A stretch of DNA of 64,000 nt from an uncultured Clostridia bacterium (GCA_948472945.1 CAOKVX010000012.1:1-64000); one strand, 5' to 3'. Shown: positions 1-10,671, numbered from the stretch's first letter. A program made the numbers and translations. Notes: generated from the sequence alone by a model not told the origin.

Positions 1-66
1 TCTACAGTTTTCAAAGTACAAATTTGCCCTTTTTCTTTGTAACATTTTTTCATACGTCACTTGACA

Positions 67-1395
67 CTATCCCGCCTGATAAAAAAGCTTTATAATCTCC
101 TGCATACTCTTACCCGTTTTTCCGGCAAGCTCCGCCACGGTCTCGTATTCCGGATACTTGCGCACCGTCCCGTCAGGAAGAACACATCTCTTTGCTTTCA
201 TCTCACCAACCGGCAATAAAATAGATTCAATATTTCTCTCTAATACCGTTCTCTCCATTTTTATCTTGCGGATACCGATAGTCGTTGTCTCCCTGAAAAT
301 AATGCTTTCCAATCTGTCTGCGGCCTCCTCGGTACATATAACTGTAAGCAGATAGGCCGGACGGTTCTTTTTCATGAATACCGGCATATAGCTTACGTCC
401 GCCGCGCCGTTTTCAAACAAACGCTCCATAGCATGACCTAACATCTCTCCCGTACAGTCATCAATATTTGCCTCAAGCTTATAAATCCGGTCCTCTATTT
501 TCTCCGGCTCCGTATGAATCTGCATTATCCTTAAAATGCTGGGACGTTCGTAATTTCTCTTACCTGCGCCCATGCCGATTCTATTTATAGTAAACTGCCC
601 GGGCAGTCTGTCTTTGCTTTTTATTGCCGCAACAATCGCAGCGCCCGTCGGGGTCAACAGCTCGCCATAAACATCAATTAAGCGCAGCGGCAGGCAATTC
701 ATCTGTACAATATTTGCCACGGCTGGAACCGGAATCGGAAGAATCCCATGCTGACACCTCACAGTTCCGCGCCCCTCGCACAGATAAGGCACAATAACTT
801 CCGTCACATCCAGATTATCAATGCATACCGCGGCCGCGACAATATCAACAATTGAGTCGACCGCCCCAACCTCATGAAAATGTACTTTATCAACACTGGT
901 TCCGTGGGCCTTTGCCTCTGCCAGTGCAAGAATTTCAAATATTTTAAGCGCTGTCTTCTTGGCGCCGGCACTCATATCAGTCTGCTCAATAATTTCCCTG
1001 ATTTCAGGCATCCCACGGTGTTCATGTATATGATGATGGCCGTGTTCGCTATTATGTTCATGTCCATGATGACGGCCATGTCCATGATTGTGCTTATGTT
1101 CATTATTCTGCACGTTTCCGTCATGATAGTCATGTCCGCCATTATTTTCATGACCATGCAGATATTCCATGTCATGGTCATGGTTCTCATGTTCCCCGCA
1201 TAGCTTTACATTAAAATCACATACTTCAAGCCCTGCTTTTTTCACCCTGCTGATTACTATTTCAAATCCGGTAAGCGGCATACTGTCAAGCGCTTTTCTT
1301 AGTATACCCTCATCAGCGCCCAAATCAAGAAGCGCCGCCACCGTCATATCTCCGCTGATTCCTGAATTACACTCGAAATATAGTGTCCGTCCCAT
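67..1395 (-). CDS. larC: Nickel pincer cofactor biosynthesis protein LarC
   Basis: N-terminus MGRTLYFECNSGISGDMTVAALLDLGA and the His-rich insert typical of LarC; adjacent to larB. Confidence 0.93.
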   Translation of the reverse strand: MGRTLYFECNSGISGDMTVAALLDLGADEGILRKALDSMPLTGFEIVISRVKKAGLEVCDFNVKLCGEHENHDHDMEYLHGHENNGGHDYHDGNVQNNEHKHNHGHGRHHGHEHNSEHGHHHIHEHRGMPEIREIIEQTDMSAGAKKTALKIFEILALAEAKAHGTSVDKVHFHEVGAVDSIVDIVAAAVCIDNLDVTEVIVPYLCEGRGTVRCQHGILPIPVPAVANIVQMNCLPLRLIDVYGELLTPTGAAIVAAIKSKDRLPGQFTINRIGMGAGKRNYERPSILRIMQIHTEPEKIEDRIYKLEANIDDCTGEMLGHAMERLFENGAADVSYMPVFMKKNRPAYLLTVICTEEAADRLESIIFRETTTIGIRKIKMERTVLERNIESILLPVGEMKAKRCVLPDGTVRKYPEYETVAELAGKTGKSMQEIIKLFYQAG

Positions 1396-1436
1396 TGTTT
1401 TTCTCCGTTTCTATCGCAATATTATTCGAGGAAAAA

Positions 1437-2180
1437 TCACCGCTCCGCCAGCCTGTTTATCTGCGTCGCCAAATAACCGGCACCATAGCCGTTATCAATA
1501 TTTACAACGGCAACCCCGTTGGCACAGGAATTAATCATCGTGAGCAATGCTGATAAACCGTTCATGCTTGCGCCATAGCCAACTGAAGTCGGAACGGCTA
1601 TTACAGGTTTGCTAACCAGACCGCCAATCACGCTGGCAAGGGCTCCCTCCATACCGGCCACCGCCACTATACAGTTTGCCTCCTGCAATAGTTCAAGGCT
1701 GTCAAAAAGCCTATGAATACCGCTGACGCCCACATCGTAAACACGCTCCACAAATGAACCAAAATATTCAGCCGTCTGAGCCGCCTCCTCGGCAACCGGA
1801 ATATCAGCTGTCCCTGCGCTGCATACAACGACCTTTCCATTTAGTTCCTTGTCTTTTTTTTCTGATTTCAGTATATGTGAAATTTCATCATAGACAATGC
1901 CCGGCACTGCTTCACGAACAAGTTCATATTGGCGTTTATCAGCTCTGGTTCCAAAAACCTGTCCATTTTCTTCATATAACTTACGGTAAATTTCCGTCAG
2001 ATAACTGTCAGGCTTTCCACTGCAGAAAACCACTTCCGGAAACCCTGAACGTGTTTCCCTGTGAGAATCCAGTTTAGCAAACCCCAGTTCCTCAAAAGGT
2101 TTCTTCTTTAAATACTTTTCCGCATCCTCCGGAGACAACTCACCATTCTTTACCTGTTCCAACATGTCCCTGATTTCCAT
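1437..2180 (-). CDS. larB: Nickel pincer cofactor biosynthesis protein LarB
   Basis: AIR carboxylase-like C-terminus (VVCSAGTADIPVAEEAAQTAEYFG...VAVAGMEGALASVIGGL) and LarB N-terminus; upstream of larC. Confidence 0.93.
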   Translation of the reverse strand: MEIRDMLEQVKNGELSPEDAEKYLKKKPFEELGFAKLDSHRETRSGFPEVVFCSGKPDSYLTEIYRKLYEENGQVFGTRADKRQYELVREAVPGIVYDEISHILKSEKKDKELNGKVVVCSAGTADIPVAEEAAQTAEYFGSFVERVYDVGVSGIHRLFDSLELLQEANCIVAVAGMEGALASVIGGLVSKPVIAVPTSVGYGASMNGLSALLTMINSCANGVAVVNIDNGYGAGYLATQINRLAER

Positions 2181-2190
2181 CTATGACACC

Positions 2191-3312
2191 TCATTTCAGC
2201 ATTTTCTCACTGATTTCACCTAAATGTTCCCTGATTTTTATATGCTGAGGGCATGCCTCCTCGCACTTGCCGCACTTGATACATTCGCTCGCAGATTTGA
2301 AGCCGTGCCCTCCCACAAGAAAGCTTTCCTGCTGCTTCGCCGCAGCCTTATCACCGTAAAGCGTAAAGCAGTTCATAGCAGTAAACGAGCCTGAAATGCC
2401 AATGTTATTTGGGCATACTTTTGAACAGTAATTACATGTGGTGCACGGAATTAACGGGATTTTTCCAAGCTCCTCCTGCGCCTTTTTCAATGTCTCCCTC
2501 TGCTTATTAGTAAGTCCGTCAAAAGATTTCATATAGGAAAGATTATCTTTCATCTGTTCTATATTGCTCATTCCCGAAAGCACAGTGATAACCCCGTCAA
2601 GACCGGCTGCAAAGCGTATACCCCATGACGCCGGAGAAGAATCAGGTTCCGCTTCCTTTAACACCTTTACAACCGACTCCGGCGGCGTTGCCAACATACC
2701 GCCCTTTACCGGTTCCATAATTACAACAGGTTTCCCGTGCTTTCTCGCCACCTCGTAACAGCGTCTTGACTGTATCGCAGGATTCTCCCAGTCCGCATAG
2801 TTAATCTGCAGCTGGACAAATTCCATTTCCGGATGCGCAGTCAATATTTCTTCAAGCTCCTCCGGGGTAGAGTGAAACGAAAATCCAACATGCTTGATAA
2901 GCCCCTTTTCTTTCTTTTCCTGAACCCAGTTCCACATATTAAAATCATCAAAATATCTTGTTCTTTCCTCTCCAAGATTGTGAAGAAGGTAGAAATCAAA
3001 ATATCCGGCTCCCGTCTGTCTCAGCGAAGTATCAAACTGTCCATAAGCCTCCTCTTTCGTCTTGCACTTAATCCACGCCGCATTTTTTGTGGCAAGTTGA
3101 AACCGTTCTCTCGGATATCGCTCTACAAGCGCTTTCCGAATCGCATCTTCACTGCCCTCATAAGCCCACGCAGTGTCAAAATATGTAAAGCCCGCCTCCA
3201 AAAATAAATCTACCATTTCTTTTGTCTGTTCCACATCAATGCTTCCATCTTTCTGCGGAAGACGCATCAATCCAAATCCCAATTTTTTAATAGTTTTTAC
3301 CAAATCCCCCAT
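2191..3312 (-). CDS. Aldo/keto reductase with C-terminal 4Fe-4S ferredoxin-like domain
   Basis: GFGLMRLPQ, AKR fold motifs, C-terminal CTTCNYCSKVCP and CIKCGKCEEACPQ clusters. Confidence 0.9.
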   Translation of the reverse strand: MGDLVKTIKKLGFGLMRLPQKDGSIDVEQTKEMVDLFLEAGFTYFDTAWAYEGSEDAIRKALVERYPRERFQLATKNAAWIKCKTKEEAYGQFDTSLRQTGAGYFDFYLLHNLGEERTRYFDDFNMWNWVQEKKEKGLIKHVGFSFHSTPEELEEILTAHPEMEFVQLQINYADWENPAIQSRRCYEVARKHGKPVVIMEPVKGGMLATPPESVVKVLKEAEPDSSPASWGIRFAAGLDGVITVLSGMSNIEQMKDNLSYMKSFDGLTNKQRETLKKAQEELGKIPLIPCTTCNYCSKVCPNNIGISGSFTAMNCFTLYGDKAAAKQQESFLVGGHGFKSASECIKCGKCEEACPQHIKIREHLGEISEKMLK

Positions 3313-3391
3313 ACTTTTTACCGTCCTTTCTGTTTAAAATGAGTCTTACATAACATACTTATACCATTAGACTTATAACTCTTGTACTTTA

Positions 3392-4200
3392 TTATATTTT
3401 TAATTCTTCCGACAAAACCGAAACCAGTTCCTCAGGCGTCGACGGTCCTCTCCGCGTCAATGTATCATCCATTATCTCAATTATCTTAACAAGATAAAGA
3501 CAGCTTTTCCCCTCTTTCATTATTTTTTTCAATACATTAGTCAAGAGCCCGTAAGAAATTTTTGCCGGTACGGTTTCGGAAATAAGCGCCGGATATTTTT
3601 TTGAAAGGTTTTCAACCATTTCCTTTACAATATCACGGTTAATAATGTCTGCATATTGTTCCCTCACGGTTTTTTCAAGGCATTCCATTATATACCCACT
3701 GTCCGTGACTTTTTGCCCTGACAAAATCTCACTGTACAATACGTTTCGATAGGATAGAACCGCAAATTCACAAGACGACAAATTCAAATCGTCTTTAACA
3801 CGCACGAGAGGCATCAGTATTCCTTCCTTAGACAGGTTTTTCCTCACCTGAACCACCTGTCCCACACAAGAGTCGTCCGTAAATAATGGTACAAGCCCTT
3901 TACCAAATGTAAGCTCCAAAGGCTCCACGCAGTTTCTAAGATTTAACCATATTTCTTTTTGTGCTTTTTCATCGTTGTTCTCCGTTATTTTTACACCGGG
4001 TATTCCCAAAAGATCGTCCGCACTGCACCCTAACAATCGGCACAGGTCTGCAATTAATGTGACATCAGGAAGACTGTGTCCGCGCTCCCACTTGCTGAGC
4101 GCCTGCGGCGTAACGCCAATTTTTCCTGCCAGCTCTTCCTGTGTCAATCCTTTATTTTGCCGATACTCTGAAATTTTACTTCCAAAATGATTTTGGTTCA
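3392..4200 (-). CDS. XRE-family helix-turn-helix transcriptional regulator (start placed at MNQNHFGSK)
   Basis: ISEYRQNKGLTQEELAGKIGVTPQALSKWERGHSLPDV HTH_3 motif; the longer ORF start at 4360 has an unlikely N-terminus. Confidence 0.85.
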
Positions 4201-4414
4201 TATATGCCTCCATTCTGTCGAATTGCCGGATAAACGATTTCTGCTTAATACGGCATTTTACTTTATCTACTGTCTGCTTCACACTTAAGTGAGTCCAATA
4301 AGTACAAATAAATTGTATCAAACAGCAATTAAATCGTAAATCAACTGATTGTGGAGGCATGACTCAACCGTTTCAGTGATTCGTGCACTACAGACACGAC
4401 AATAATTTCAACAT

Positions 4415-7400
4415 CTACTTAGCAAAAATATCTTTCAATGTCTCCATAAGTTTTTCGACGTCAATCGGTTTCGCAATATGTCCGTTCATTCCGGCATCAA
4501 TAGCATTTTTTCTGTCTTCTTCAAATGCGTTTGCTGTCATTGCAATTATAGGAATAGACGCGCGCAATTTATCATCCAACGCACGTATTTTCCTTGAAGC
4601 CTCATAACCGTCCATAACAGGCATCTGTATGTCCATCAGAATCAGGTCATATGAATCAGCCGGCGCCCTTTTTATCGTATCAACGGCATCCGTTCCATCA
4701 TTTACAATATCTATTACAAAACCCGCCTCCTCAAGAATAGCTTTAGCAATTTCCTGATTTAACTCGTTGTCCTCAGCCAGCAATATTTTCTTTCCGGCAA
4801 AAAGCTCGGCTGAAACTTTACTATCTTCGTTATCCGCCCGTTCACTTTGTAAATATTCAGGCTTCACCGATGAATTAGTTGTACGGAAACGGAAAGATAC
4901 AGTAAATTCAGTACCTTTACCCTCCTCGCTCTCGACCTCAACGCTTCCGTTCATCATATCTATAATATTCTTAGTGATGGTAAGACCGAGACCGGTTCCC
5001 TGAATACCGCTTATTGTACTGGTCTGTTCACGCTCAAACGGCTCAAATATATGTTTGAGGAATTCCTCGCTCATTCCTATTCCGGTATCTTTCACCTTAA
5101 ACTGGTACGAGGCGTAACCCTCCGACTCTTCAGAAGTCTGGATTATACGCGTACTTACAGTACCTCCCGGTTTTGTATATTTTACTGCATTACTCAAAAT
5201 ATTCAGTAGAACCTGATTTAATCTAAGCTTATCGCATATAACCGTTTCATTTACCACATCGACCATATCTATATCGAACTTAATCTGCTTTGCCTTGACA
5301 TCGGACTGTACAATTGTATTTAAATCGTACATAATTTCCGAGAGAGACGCTTCTTTTTCCTCAAGCATTACCTTACCGCTCTCGATTCTGCTCATGTCAA
5401 GCACGTCATTAATCAGGCTAAGCAAATGCCTGCCGGAAGTCATAATCTTGTCCAGATAATTTTGTACCAAATCTTTGTCGTCAATATGCTTTGCAGCCAA
5501 AGTCGTAAAACCTATAATGGCATTCATAGGCGTACGTATGTCATGAGACATATTGTTAAGGAAAATTGTCTTTGCATGATTGGCATACCGCGCCTCCTCT
5601 AAAGCCTCGGCCAGCATCTCTTTCTGCTTCTTCTCCTCGCGCACTGCCTCATCAATATTTCTGAATCCTGCCAAAACCCTAAAACCTTTCTTCACTCCCT
5701 CACTCTCAAGTTTTACATATGTAAACTGAAAATTATGAATCTCATCGCCAATCATTACACGGTAACTTCCCATATATTCCGAATTGGAGTCTAATTTCCG
5801 GGTTACCTTTTCAAGCGAGAGAGCTTCTTTTAGATTCTGCCGGTCATCAGCGTAGACGCGGTCCTCGATATACCGATGCAAAATGATATCATATTGAAAC
5901 ACTTCGTCTGAACCCTGTTTTAATCCCAAAGTCACATATCCGTCCATCTTCACTATTTTCGCAATATTTTCCTTAGTATTAATTGCAAACACATTAAGAT
6001 AGTCACGGCTTAAAGCATCTACAATGGCAAGCTGTTCGCCAAGCTCTTTATTTGATTTTTCAGCCGCGCATAAAATCTTTTTATTCCATCTGGCCCTAAG
6101 ACATAAAACAAAAATCATAACCATTAAAGAAGCTATAACAAAAGTTCCCAAAAATACCATGCCGGGATGAAAGCGCATGTATTCTGCAAAAGTCAAATCT
6201 CTCGGGGCATTTGTAGTATATTCTGTTATCAGACGGCTGATCACCTCGTCAGGTATATTTCGTATACATTTATTCAATATAGTTACAAGCTCATGGTCGC
6301 TGCTGTCCCTTACATACATTTTAAATTCAAACCTTACGCCGTTTACTATGCTGTAGTTAAGCGTACCGGACAAATCATTGTTTACAAACTGCTGGGCAGT
6401 ATATGTATATACGTAAGCCGCGTCAGCTTTTCCATCTAAAACTGCCTGCAGGGCCTCCTCCCTCGTCTTGCAGATTAATACGTCGGCATCCCCTAAAAGC
6501 TTTTCCTCAAGCGGAACATTGCCCTGTACATCTGCTATAGCTACTGTTTTTATATTACCCGAAAAATTTGCCCGGGTTACTTTTGCGACCCCTACAGTAA
6601 TGTATGCATCTGTACTGAACCCGTTATACAAGTTATCCTCGGAAGTTACATTGTCAGTCCTTTTGTCAATTACTACATCTACGCCATTGCTGCCTGCCAG
6701 CTTATAATAGTCAGTTCTGTCTTCCGGAACAATCATTTCATACTTCATGCCTGTCAGTTTCATGACTTCATCAAAGAAATCAGGCATAATTCCCTTTAAT
6801 TCTCCGTCTTCCACATAAGAATACGGACACCTGTCGCCCAATGCTGTTACCGTAATACTCTTATTACCAGAAATCACATCCTGAATATATTCGTTTTCGC
6901 GGTCTGTAAATGTAAGACCTGACGAGTAAACCGGTCCATAATATTTATACAGCAAATCATTAGACCAGTCGCCTTCATTGGCATCTATCTGGGAAATCGC
7001 ATAGTTTATTTCATATAAAAGATCGGTATCTTCTTTTCTGACGATTGCGTAAAAGTCTTCCGTTACAAGCGTATCAAGCGTTCTTTCATCCTCCGTCTTT
7101 CTAAGGTCGCTTGTAAGTATTGCGTCAATATTCCCTCCTTTAAGAGCCAGAGCAAGCTGATATGAATTTTCATACTCTATAGCTTTATATGAGAAGCCTT
7201 TTTCATCAGCAAACTTTTTAAGCCTCTGATTCTGACGGCTGCCCATCAGCAGGCCAATCTTCATTCCATCATACGTTTCGTAATCTTCACTGTGAAAACG
7301 CTTATTTTCCGCCTTTACAGACAGAACTGTGCTAGTCTTTCCTATAGGAAAGGAAAATGCATATTTTTCTTCGTGTTCGGGAAGCTTTCTCGCAGATGTA

Positions 7401-7705
7401 AGAACATCAATCTCGCCTTTTTCCAACATTTCAAGCATTTCATCCCACGATTTATCATAACCCACATATTCAAAATTTAGATGCGAGTATTTAGAAGCCA
7501 TGTTCAGAAAATCAATTCCATATCCGGTAAGATGTCCTTCGGAATTTCTCATATGATATCCATAATGACTAAAGATACCCGCTCTAACCGTCTTGTTTTG
7601 CGGTTTAACCTCTGCATTTACAATCGTTGCTCCTAGTAATATGAACAACAGGCAAAGCAATAACATTACAATTCTTCTCAAATATATTCTGCTCATACCA
7701 AACAT
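4415..7705 (-). CDS. Hybrid sensor histidine kinase with two periplasmic SBP_bac_3-like domains, HisKA/HATPase and receiver domain
   Basis: Two solute-binding-like modules, NNMSHDIRTPMNAIIGFT H-box, HATPase, C-terminal receiver (LLAEDNELNQEIAKAIL...DLILMDIQMPVMDG). Start placed at MFGMSRIYLRR after RBS AGGAAGGA; the tracked start at 7789 lies in a repeat. Confidence 0.88.
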   Translation of the reverse strand: MFGMSRIYLRRIVMLLLCLLFILLGATIVNAEVKPQNKTVRAGIFSHYGYHMRNSEGHLTGYGIDFLNMASKYSHLNFEYVGYDKSWDEMLEMLEKGEIDVLTSARKLPEHEEKYAFSFPIGKTSTVLSVKAENKRFHSEDYETYDGMKIGLLMGSRQNQRLKKFADEKGFSYKAIEYENSYQLALALKGGNIDAILTSDLRKTEDERTLDTLVTEDFYAIVRKEDTDLLYEINYAISQIDANEGDWSNDLLYKYYGPVYSSGLTFTDRENEYIQDVISGNKSITVTALGDRCPYSYVEDGELKGIMPDFFDEVMKLTGMKYEMIVPEDRTDYYKLAGSNGVDVVIDKRTDNVTSEDNLYNGFSTDAYITVGVAKVTRANFSGNIKTVAIADVQGNVPLEEKLLGDADVLICKTREEALQAVLDGKADAAYVYTYTAQQFVNNDLSGTLNYSIVNGVRFEFKMYVRDSSDHELVTILNKCIRNIPDEVISRLITEYTTNAPRDLTFAEYMRFHPGMVFLGTFVIASLMVMIFVLCLRARWNKKILCAAEKSNKELGEQLAIVDALSRDYLNVFAINTKENIAKIVKMDGYVTLGLKQGSDEVFQYDIILHRYIEDRVYADDRQNLKEALSLEKVTRKLDSNSEYMGSYRVMIGDEIHNFQFTYVKLESEGVKKGFRVLAGFRNIDEAVREEKKQKEMLAEALEEARYANHAKTIFLNNMSHDIRTPMNAIIGFTTLAAKHIDDKDLVQNYLDKIMTSGRHLLSLINDVLDMSRIESGKVMLEEKEASLSEIMYDLNTIVQSDVKAKQIKFDIDMVDVVNETVICDKLRLNQVLLNILSNAVKYTKPGGTVSTRIIQTSEESEGYASYQFKVKDTGIGMSEEFLKHIFEPFEREQTSTISGIQGTGLGLTITKNIIDMMNGSVEVESEEGKGTEFTVSFRFRTTNSSVKPEYLQSERADNEDSKVSAELFAGKKILLAEDNELNQEIAKAILEEAGFVIDIVNDGTDAVDTIKRAPADSYDLILMDIQMPVMDGYEASRKIRALDDKLRASIPIIAMTANAFEEDRKNAIDAGMNGHIAKPIDVEKLMETLKDIFAK

Positions 7706-7744
7706 TATTTTTTCCTTCCTATCATTCATTAAAATAAAGAAACG

Positions 7745-7855
7745 GGCAGTGCCATCTCGAAAGCCTGCGGCTTTCTCGTTCACGGGCATTCGCCCTATTC
7801 TGCTCTTTCGCAGTGCTATCTCGAAAGCCTGCGGCTTTCGTGGACATTATATCAT
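7745..7855. repeat. Interspersed hairpin repeat, copy at locus 1
   Basis: Shares ctttctcgttcacgggcattcgccctat(t/a)ctgctctttcgcagtgctatctcgaaagcc and the end ctttcgtggacattatatcat with 27858-28168. Confidence 0.9.
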
Positions 7856-7953
7856 ATAAATTATATTTTGGAATATGTAATATTTAATAAAACCACGCCA
7901 AACCATATTTGACTGTATATTCACTGTCAACTGTTTTAACTTTATTTGTATAG

Positions 7954-7980
7954 AAGAACCGCACTAAAACAGTGCGGTTC
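7954..7980. terminator. Perfect stem-loop AGAACCGCACT-AAAA-CAGTGCGGTTCT, probable terminator downstream of pnp
   Basis: Perfect inverted repeat in the intergenic region after the pnp stop; T-tract is weak. Confidence 0.55.
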
Positions 7981-8080
7981 TATTATATTGCTATAAATTA
8001 ATTTATCATTTACCCTTACGTAATTCTTTTAAAAACCTATCTGGAACCATCACATGTCAGGTAATCAATTTTATTTGCTA

Positions 8081-10165
8081 TCAGACATCTTTTATGCTGA
8101 ATCCCATTCGGCCCATATTGTCAAGCCCCATGCATTTCACCTTAACCTTGTCACCAAGGGTTAGAACATCCTCCACATGGTTAATGCGGTGAGGCGCTAT
8201 CTTTGATATGTGTACAAGGCCCTCTTTGCCCGGCGCAAATTCAACAAATGCACCAAAGTCCTTAATTCCGACTACTATGCCCTCAAGTATCTGGCCCTTT
8301 TCAAAATCGCTGACTATGATATCAATAAGGCGAAGAGCCTCCTTAATTCCGTCTGCGTCTGTTCCGCAAACCGATACAAATCCTTCCTCATCAATATCAA
8401 TCTTAACATTCGTTCTCTCAATAATTGTGTTGATTGTCTTTCCTCTTTGACCGACAACTTCACCGATTTTTGAAGGGTCAATCTTGATTCGCTCAATCTT
8501 AGGCGAGTATGGTCCTACCTCAGGCCTCGGCTCGGCTATGCATTTTGAAAGCACTTCATCAATAATGTATGTCCTTGCCTCTTTAGTTCTTGCGATGGCT
8601 TTCTCGATAATCTCACGTGTAAGTCCGTGAATCTTAATATCCATCTGTATAGCAGTGATACCTTTATGTGTACCGGCCACCTTAAAATCCATATCTCCAA
8701 AGAAATCCTCAAGTCCCTGTATGTCAGTCAGTATTATATAATCGTCATCTGTTTCCCCTGTCACAAGACCTACCGATATACCTGCAACCGGCGCTTTAAT
8801 TGGAACTCCGGCAGCCATAAGCGACAGCGTTGACGCACATATACTTCCCTGTGAGGTAGAGCCGTTTGACTCGAGAACCTCTGACACCGTACGTATAGCA
8901 TATGGAAATTCCTCTTCTGTAGGAAGTACAGGCACCAAAGCCCTCTCTGCAAGCGCACCGTGTCCTATTTCCCTTCGTCCCGGTCCTCTTGACGGCTTAG
9001 TCTCGCCTACTGAGTACGATGGGAAATTGTAATGATGCATATATCTCTTTGTAGTCTCTTTTATATCAAGTCCGTCAAGTCTTTGAATCTCGGCAAGCGC
9101 ACCAAGTGTAGTTATAGTAAGAACCTGAGTCTGCCCGCGCTTGAACATACCTGAACCATGTGTCCTTGGAAGTATGTCAACCTCCGCCGAGAGAGGACGT
9201 ATTTCATTAATCTCCCTTCCGTCAGGACGCTTATGGTCCTTAAGAATCATCTTGCGAACCGTCTTCTTTTGGAATTTGTATACAGCGTCGTCAATAAGCT
9301 CAAGCCATTCCGGATGCATATCACAATAGCGCTCCTCAAGCTTCTCCTTAATCTGCCTTATATTTTCTTCCCTTACCTGCTTAACGTCTGTAAATACCGC
9401 CTCTTCCATTCCCTCAGGCGTAATAAATCCGACCATGTCCTCGTACATATCTTCAGGAGTGTCAACATGAATATAATCATGCTTTTCCCTGCCGCACTCG
9501 GTTACAATCGTGTCTATAAATTCAATTACTTTCTGATTTACTTCATGGGCTGCAAATATCGCCTCAATCATCTTATCTTCCGGAATCTCATTGGCGCCGG
9601 CCTCAATCATTATAACTTTCTCACGGGTTGATGCAACCGTAAGCGCAAGGTCGGACGCCTCCCTCTGGTCGCTTGTAGGATTAAATACGAGTTCACCGTC
9701 TATAAGTCCTACCTGAGTTGTAGCCGTCGGTCCGTCAAACGGTATGTCCGAAATTGACGTTGCAATTGCAGAACCGATCATTGCAGTAAGCTCCGGGCTG
9801 CAGTCCTGATCCACACAGAGAACAAGATTGTTGAGCGTTACATCATTGCGGTAGTCTTTAGGGAAAAGCGGTCTCATAGGGCGGTCAATAACACGCGATG
9901 TCAAAACCGCATTCTCTGACGCTTTTCCCTCTCTTTTAATAAATCCACCGGGAATTTTTCCGACAGAATATAACTTTTCCTCATACTCCACGCTTAGCGG
10001 GAAGAAATCAATTCCCTCCCTAGGCTTTTCGGAAGCAGTAGCAGTTGACAGAACGACCGTATCCCCATAGTGCATTAAAGCCGCTCCGTTTGCCTGAGCG
10101 GCAACTCGTCCAACATCAACGGTGAGCGTTCTGCCGGCAAGTTCCATTGTAAATGATTTGTACAT
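8081..10165 (-). CDS. pnp: Polyribonucleotide nucleotidyltransferase (PNPase)
   Basis: Full-length PNPase with two RNase PH domains, KH and S1 domains. Confidence 0.98.
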   Translation of the reverse strand: MYKSFTMELAGRTLTVDVGRVAAQANGAALMHYGDTVVLSTATASEKPREGIDFFPLSVEYEEKLYSVGKIPGGFIKREGKASENAVLTSRVIDRPMRPLFPKDYRNDVTLNNLVLCVDQDCSPELTAMIGSAIATSISDIPFDGPTATTQVGLIDGELVFNPTSDQREASDLALTVASTREKVIMIEAGANEIPEDKMIEAIFAAHEVNQKVIEFIDTIVTECGREKHDYIHVDTPEDMYEDMVGFITPEGMEEAVFTDVKQVREENIRQIKEKLEERYCDMHPEWLELIDDAVYKFQKKTVRKMILKDHKRPDGREINEIRPLSAEVDILPRTHGSGMFKRGQTQVLTITTLGALAEIQRLDGLDIKETTKRYMHHYNFPSYSVGETKPSRGPGRREIGHGALAERALVPVLPTEEEFPYAIRTVSEVLESNGSTSQGSICASTLSLMAAGVPIKAPVAGISVGLVTGETDDDYIILTDIQGLEDFFGDMDFKVAGTHKGITAIQMDIKIHGLTREIIEKAIARTKEARTYIIDEVLSKCIAEPRPEVGPYSPKIERIKIDPSKIGEVVGQRGKTINTIIERTNVKIDIDEEGFVSVCGTDADGIKEALRLIDIIVSDFEKGQILEGIVVGIKDFGAFVEFAPGKEGLVHISKIAPHRINHVEDVLTLGDKVKVKCMGLDNMGRMGFSIKDV

Positions 10166-10330
10166 AAGTTTGTCTCCTTTTATTTATTTGATAACGCGGA
10201 GACGCCGAAACAACTTCAAAACCTGCTGTAGCCAACAGGCTTTGAAGTAGTCTCGAAACAATCTCCATAAAACTATCCAAATATCATTATCCTATTTAGA
10301 GTAACACAAATGCTAGTATTTAACAAGTGC

Positions 10331-10380
10331 AAAAAGTAAAAGGATGCCGGGTAACTTATAATTCAAAGTATAGGCATCCT
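10331..10380 (-). terminator. Rho-independent terminator after rpsO
   Basis: Minus-strand stem AGGATGCC...GGCATCCT followed by TTTTACTTTTT. Confidence 0.65.
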
Positions 10381-10404
10381 CTTATGATTTAATATTAGTT
10401 TGGA

Positions 10405-10671
10405 TTATTTACGTAATCCAAGCCTCTCGATAAGTGTACGGTATCTTTCTATATCACATTTCTTAAGATACTCAAGCATATTTCTTCTCTGTCCAACCAT
10501 CTTGAGAAGTCCCCTTCTTGAATGATGGTCCTTTTTGTTCACTTTGAGATGCTCGGTAAGGTCACGGATTCTCTCTGTAAGCAGAGCCACCTGTACCTCA
10601 GGTGATCCTGTATCTCCCTCGCTTCTTCCATACTCTTTAATAATCTCTGTTTTTCTTTCCTTAGTTGTCAT
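10405..10671 (-). CDS. rpsO: 30S ribosomal protein S15
   Basis: 88-aa S15 signature ([24 protein letters not shown]...[15 protein letters not shown]). Confidence 0.98.
   Translation of the reverse strand: MTTKERKTEIIKEYGRSEGDTGSPEVQVALLTERIRDLTEHLKVNKKDHHSRRGLLKMVGQRRNMLEYLKKCDIERYRTLIERLGLRK

Noticed and set aside
874-1203. Met/His-rich ORFs antisense or frame-shifted to larC (874..1203, 972..1190)
   Set aside because: Alternate-frame readings of the His-codon-rich larC segment.
4183-4200. CCAAAATGATTTTGG palindrome at the XRE gene start as an operator
   Set aside because: It lies inside the codons for NQNHFG and may be chance; no second copy found.
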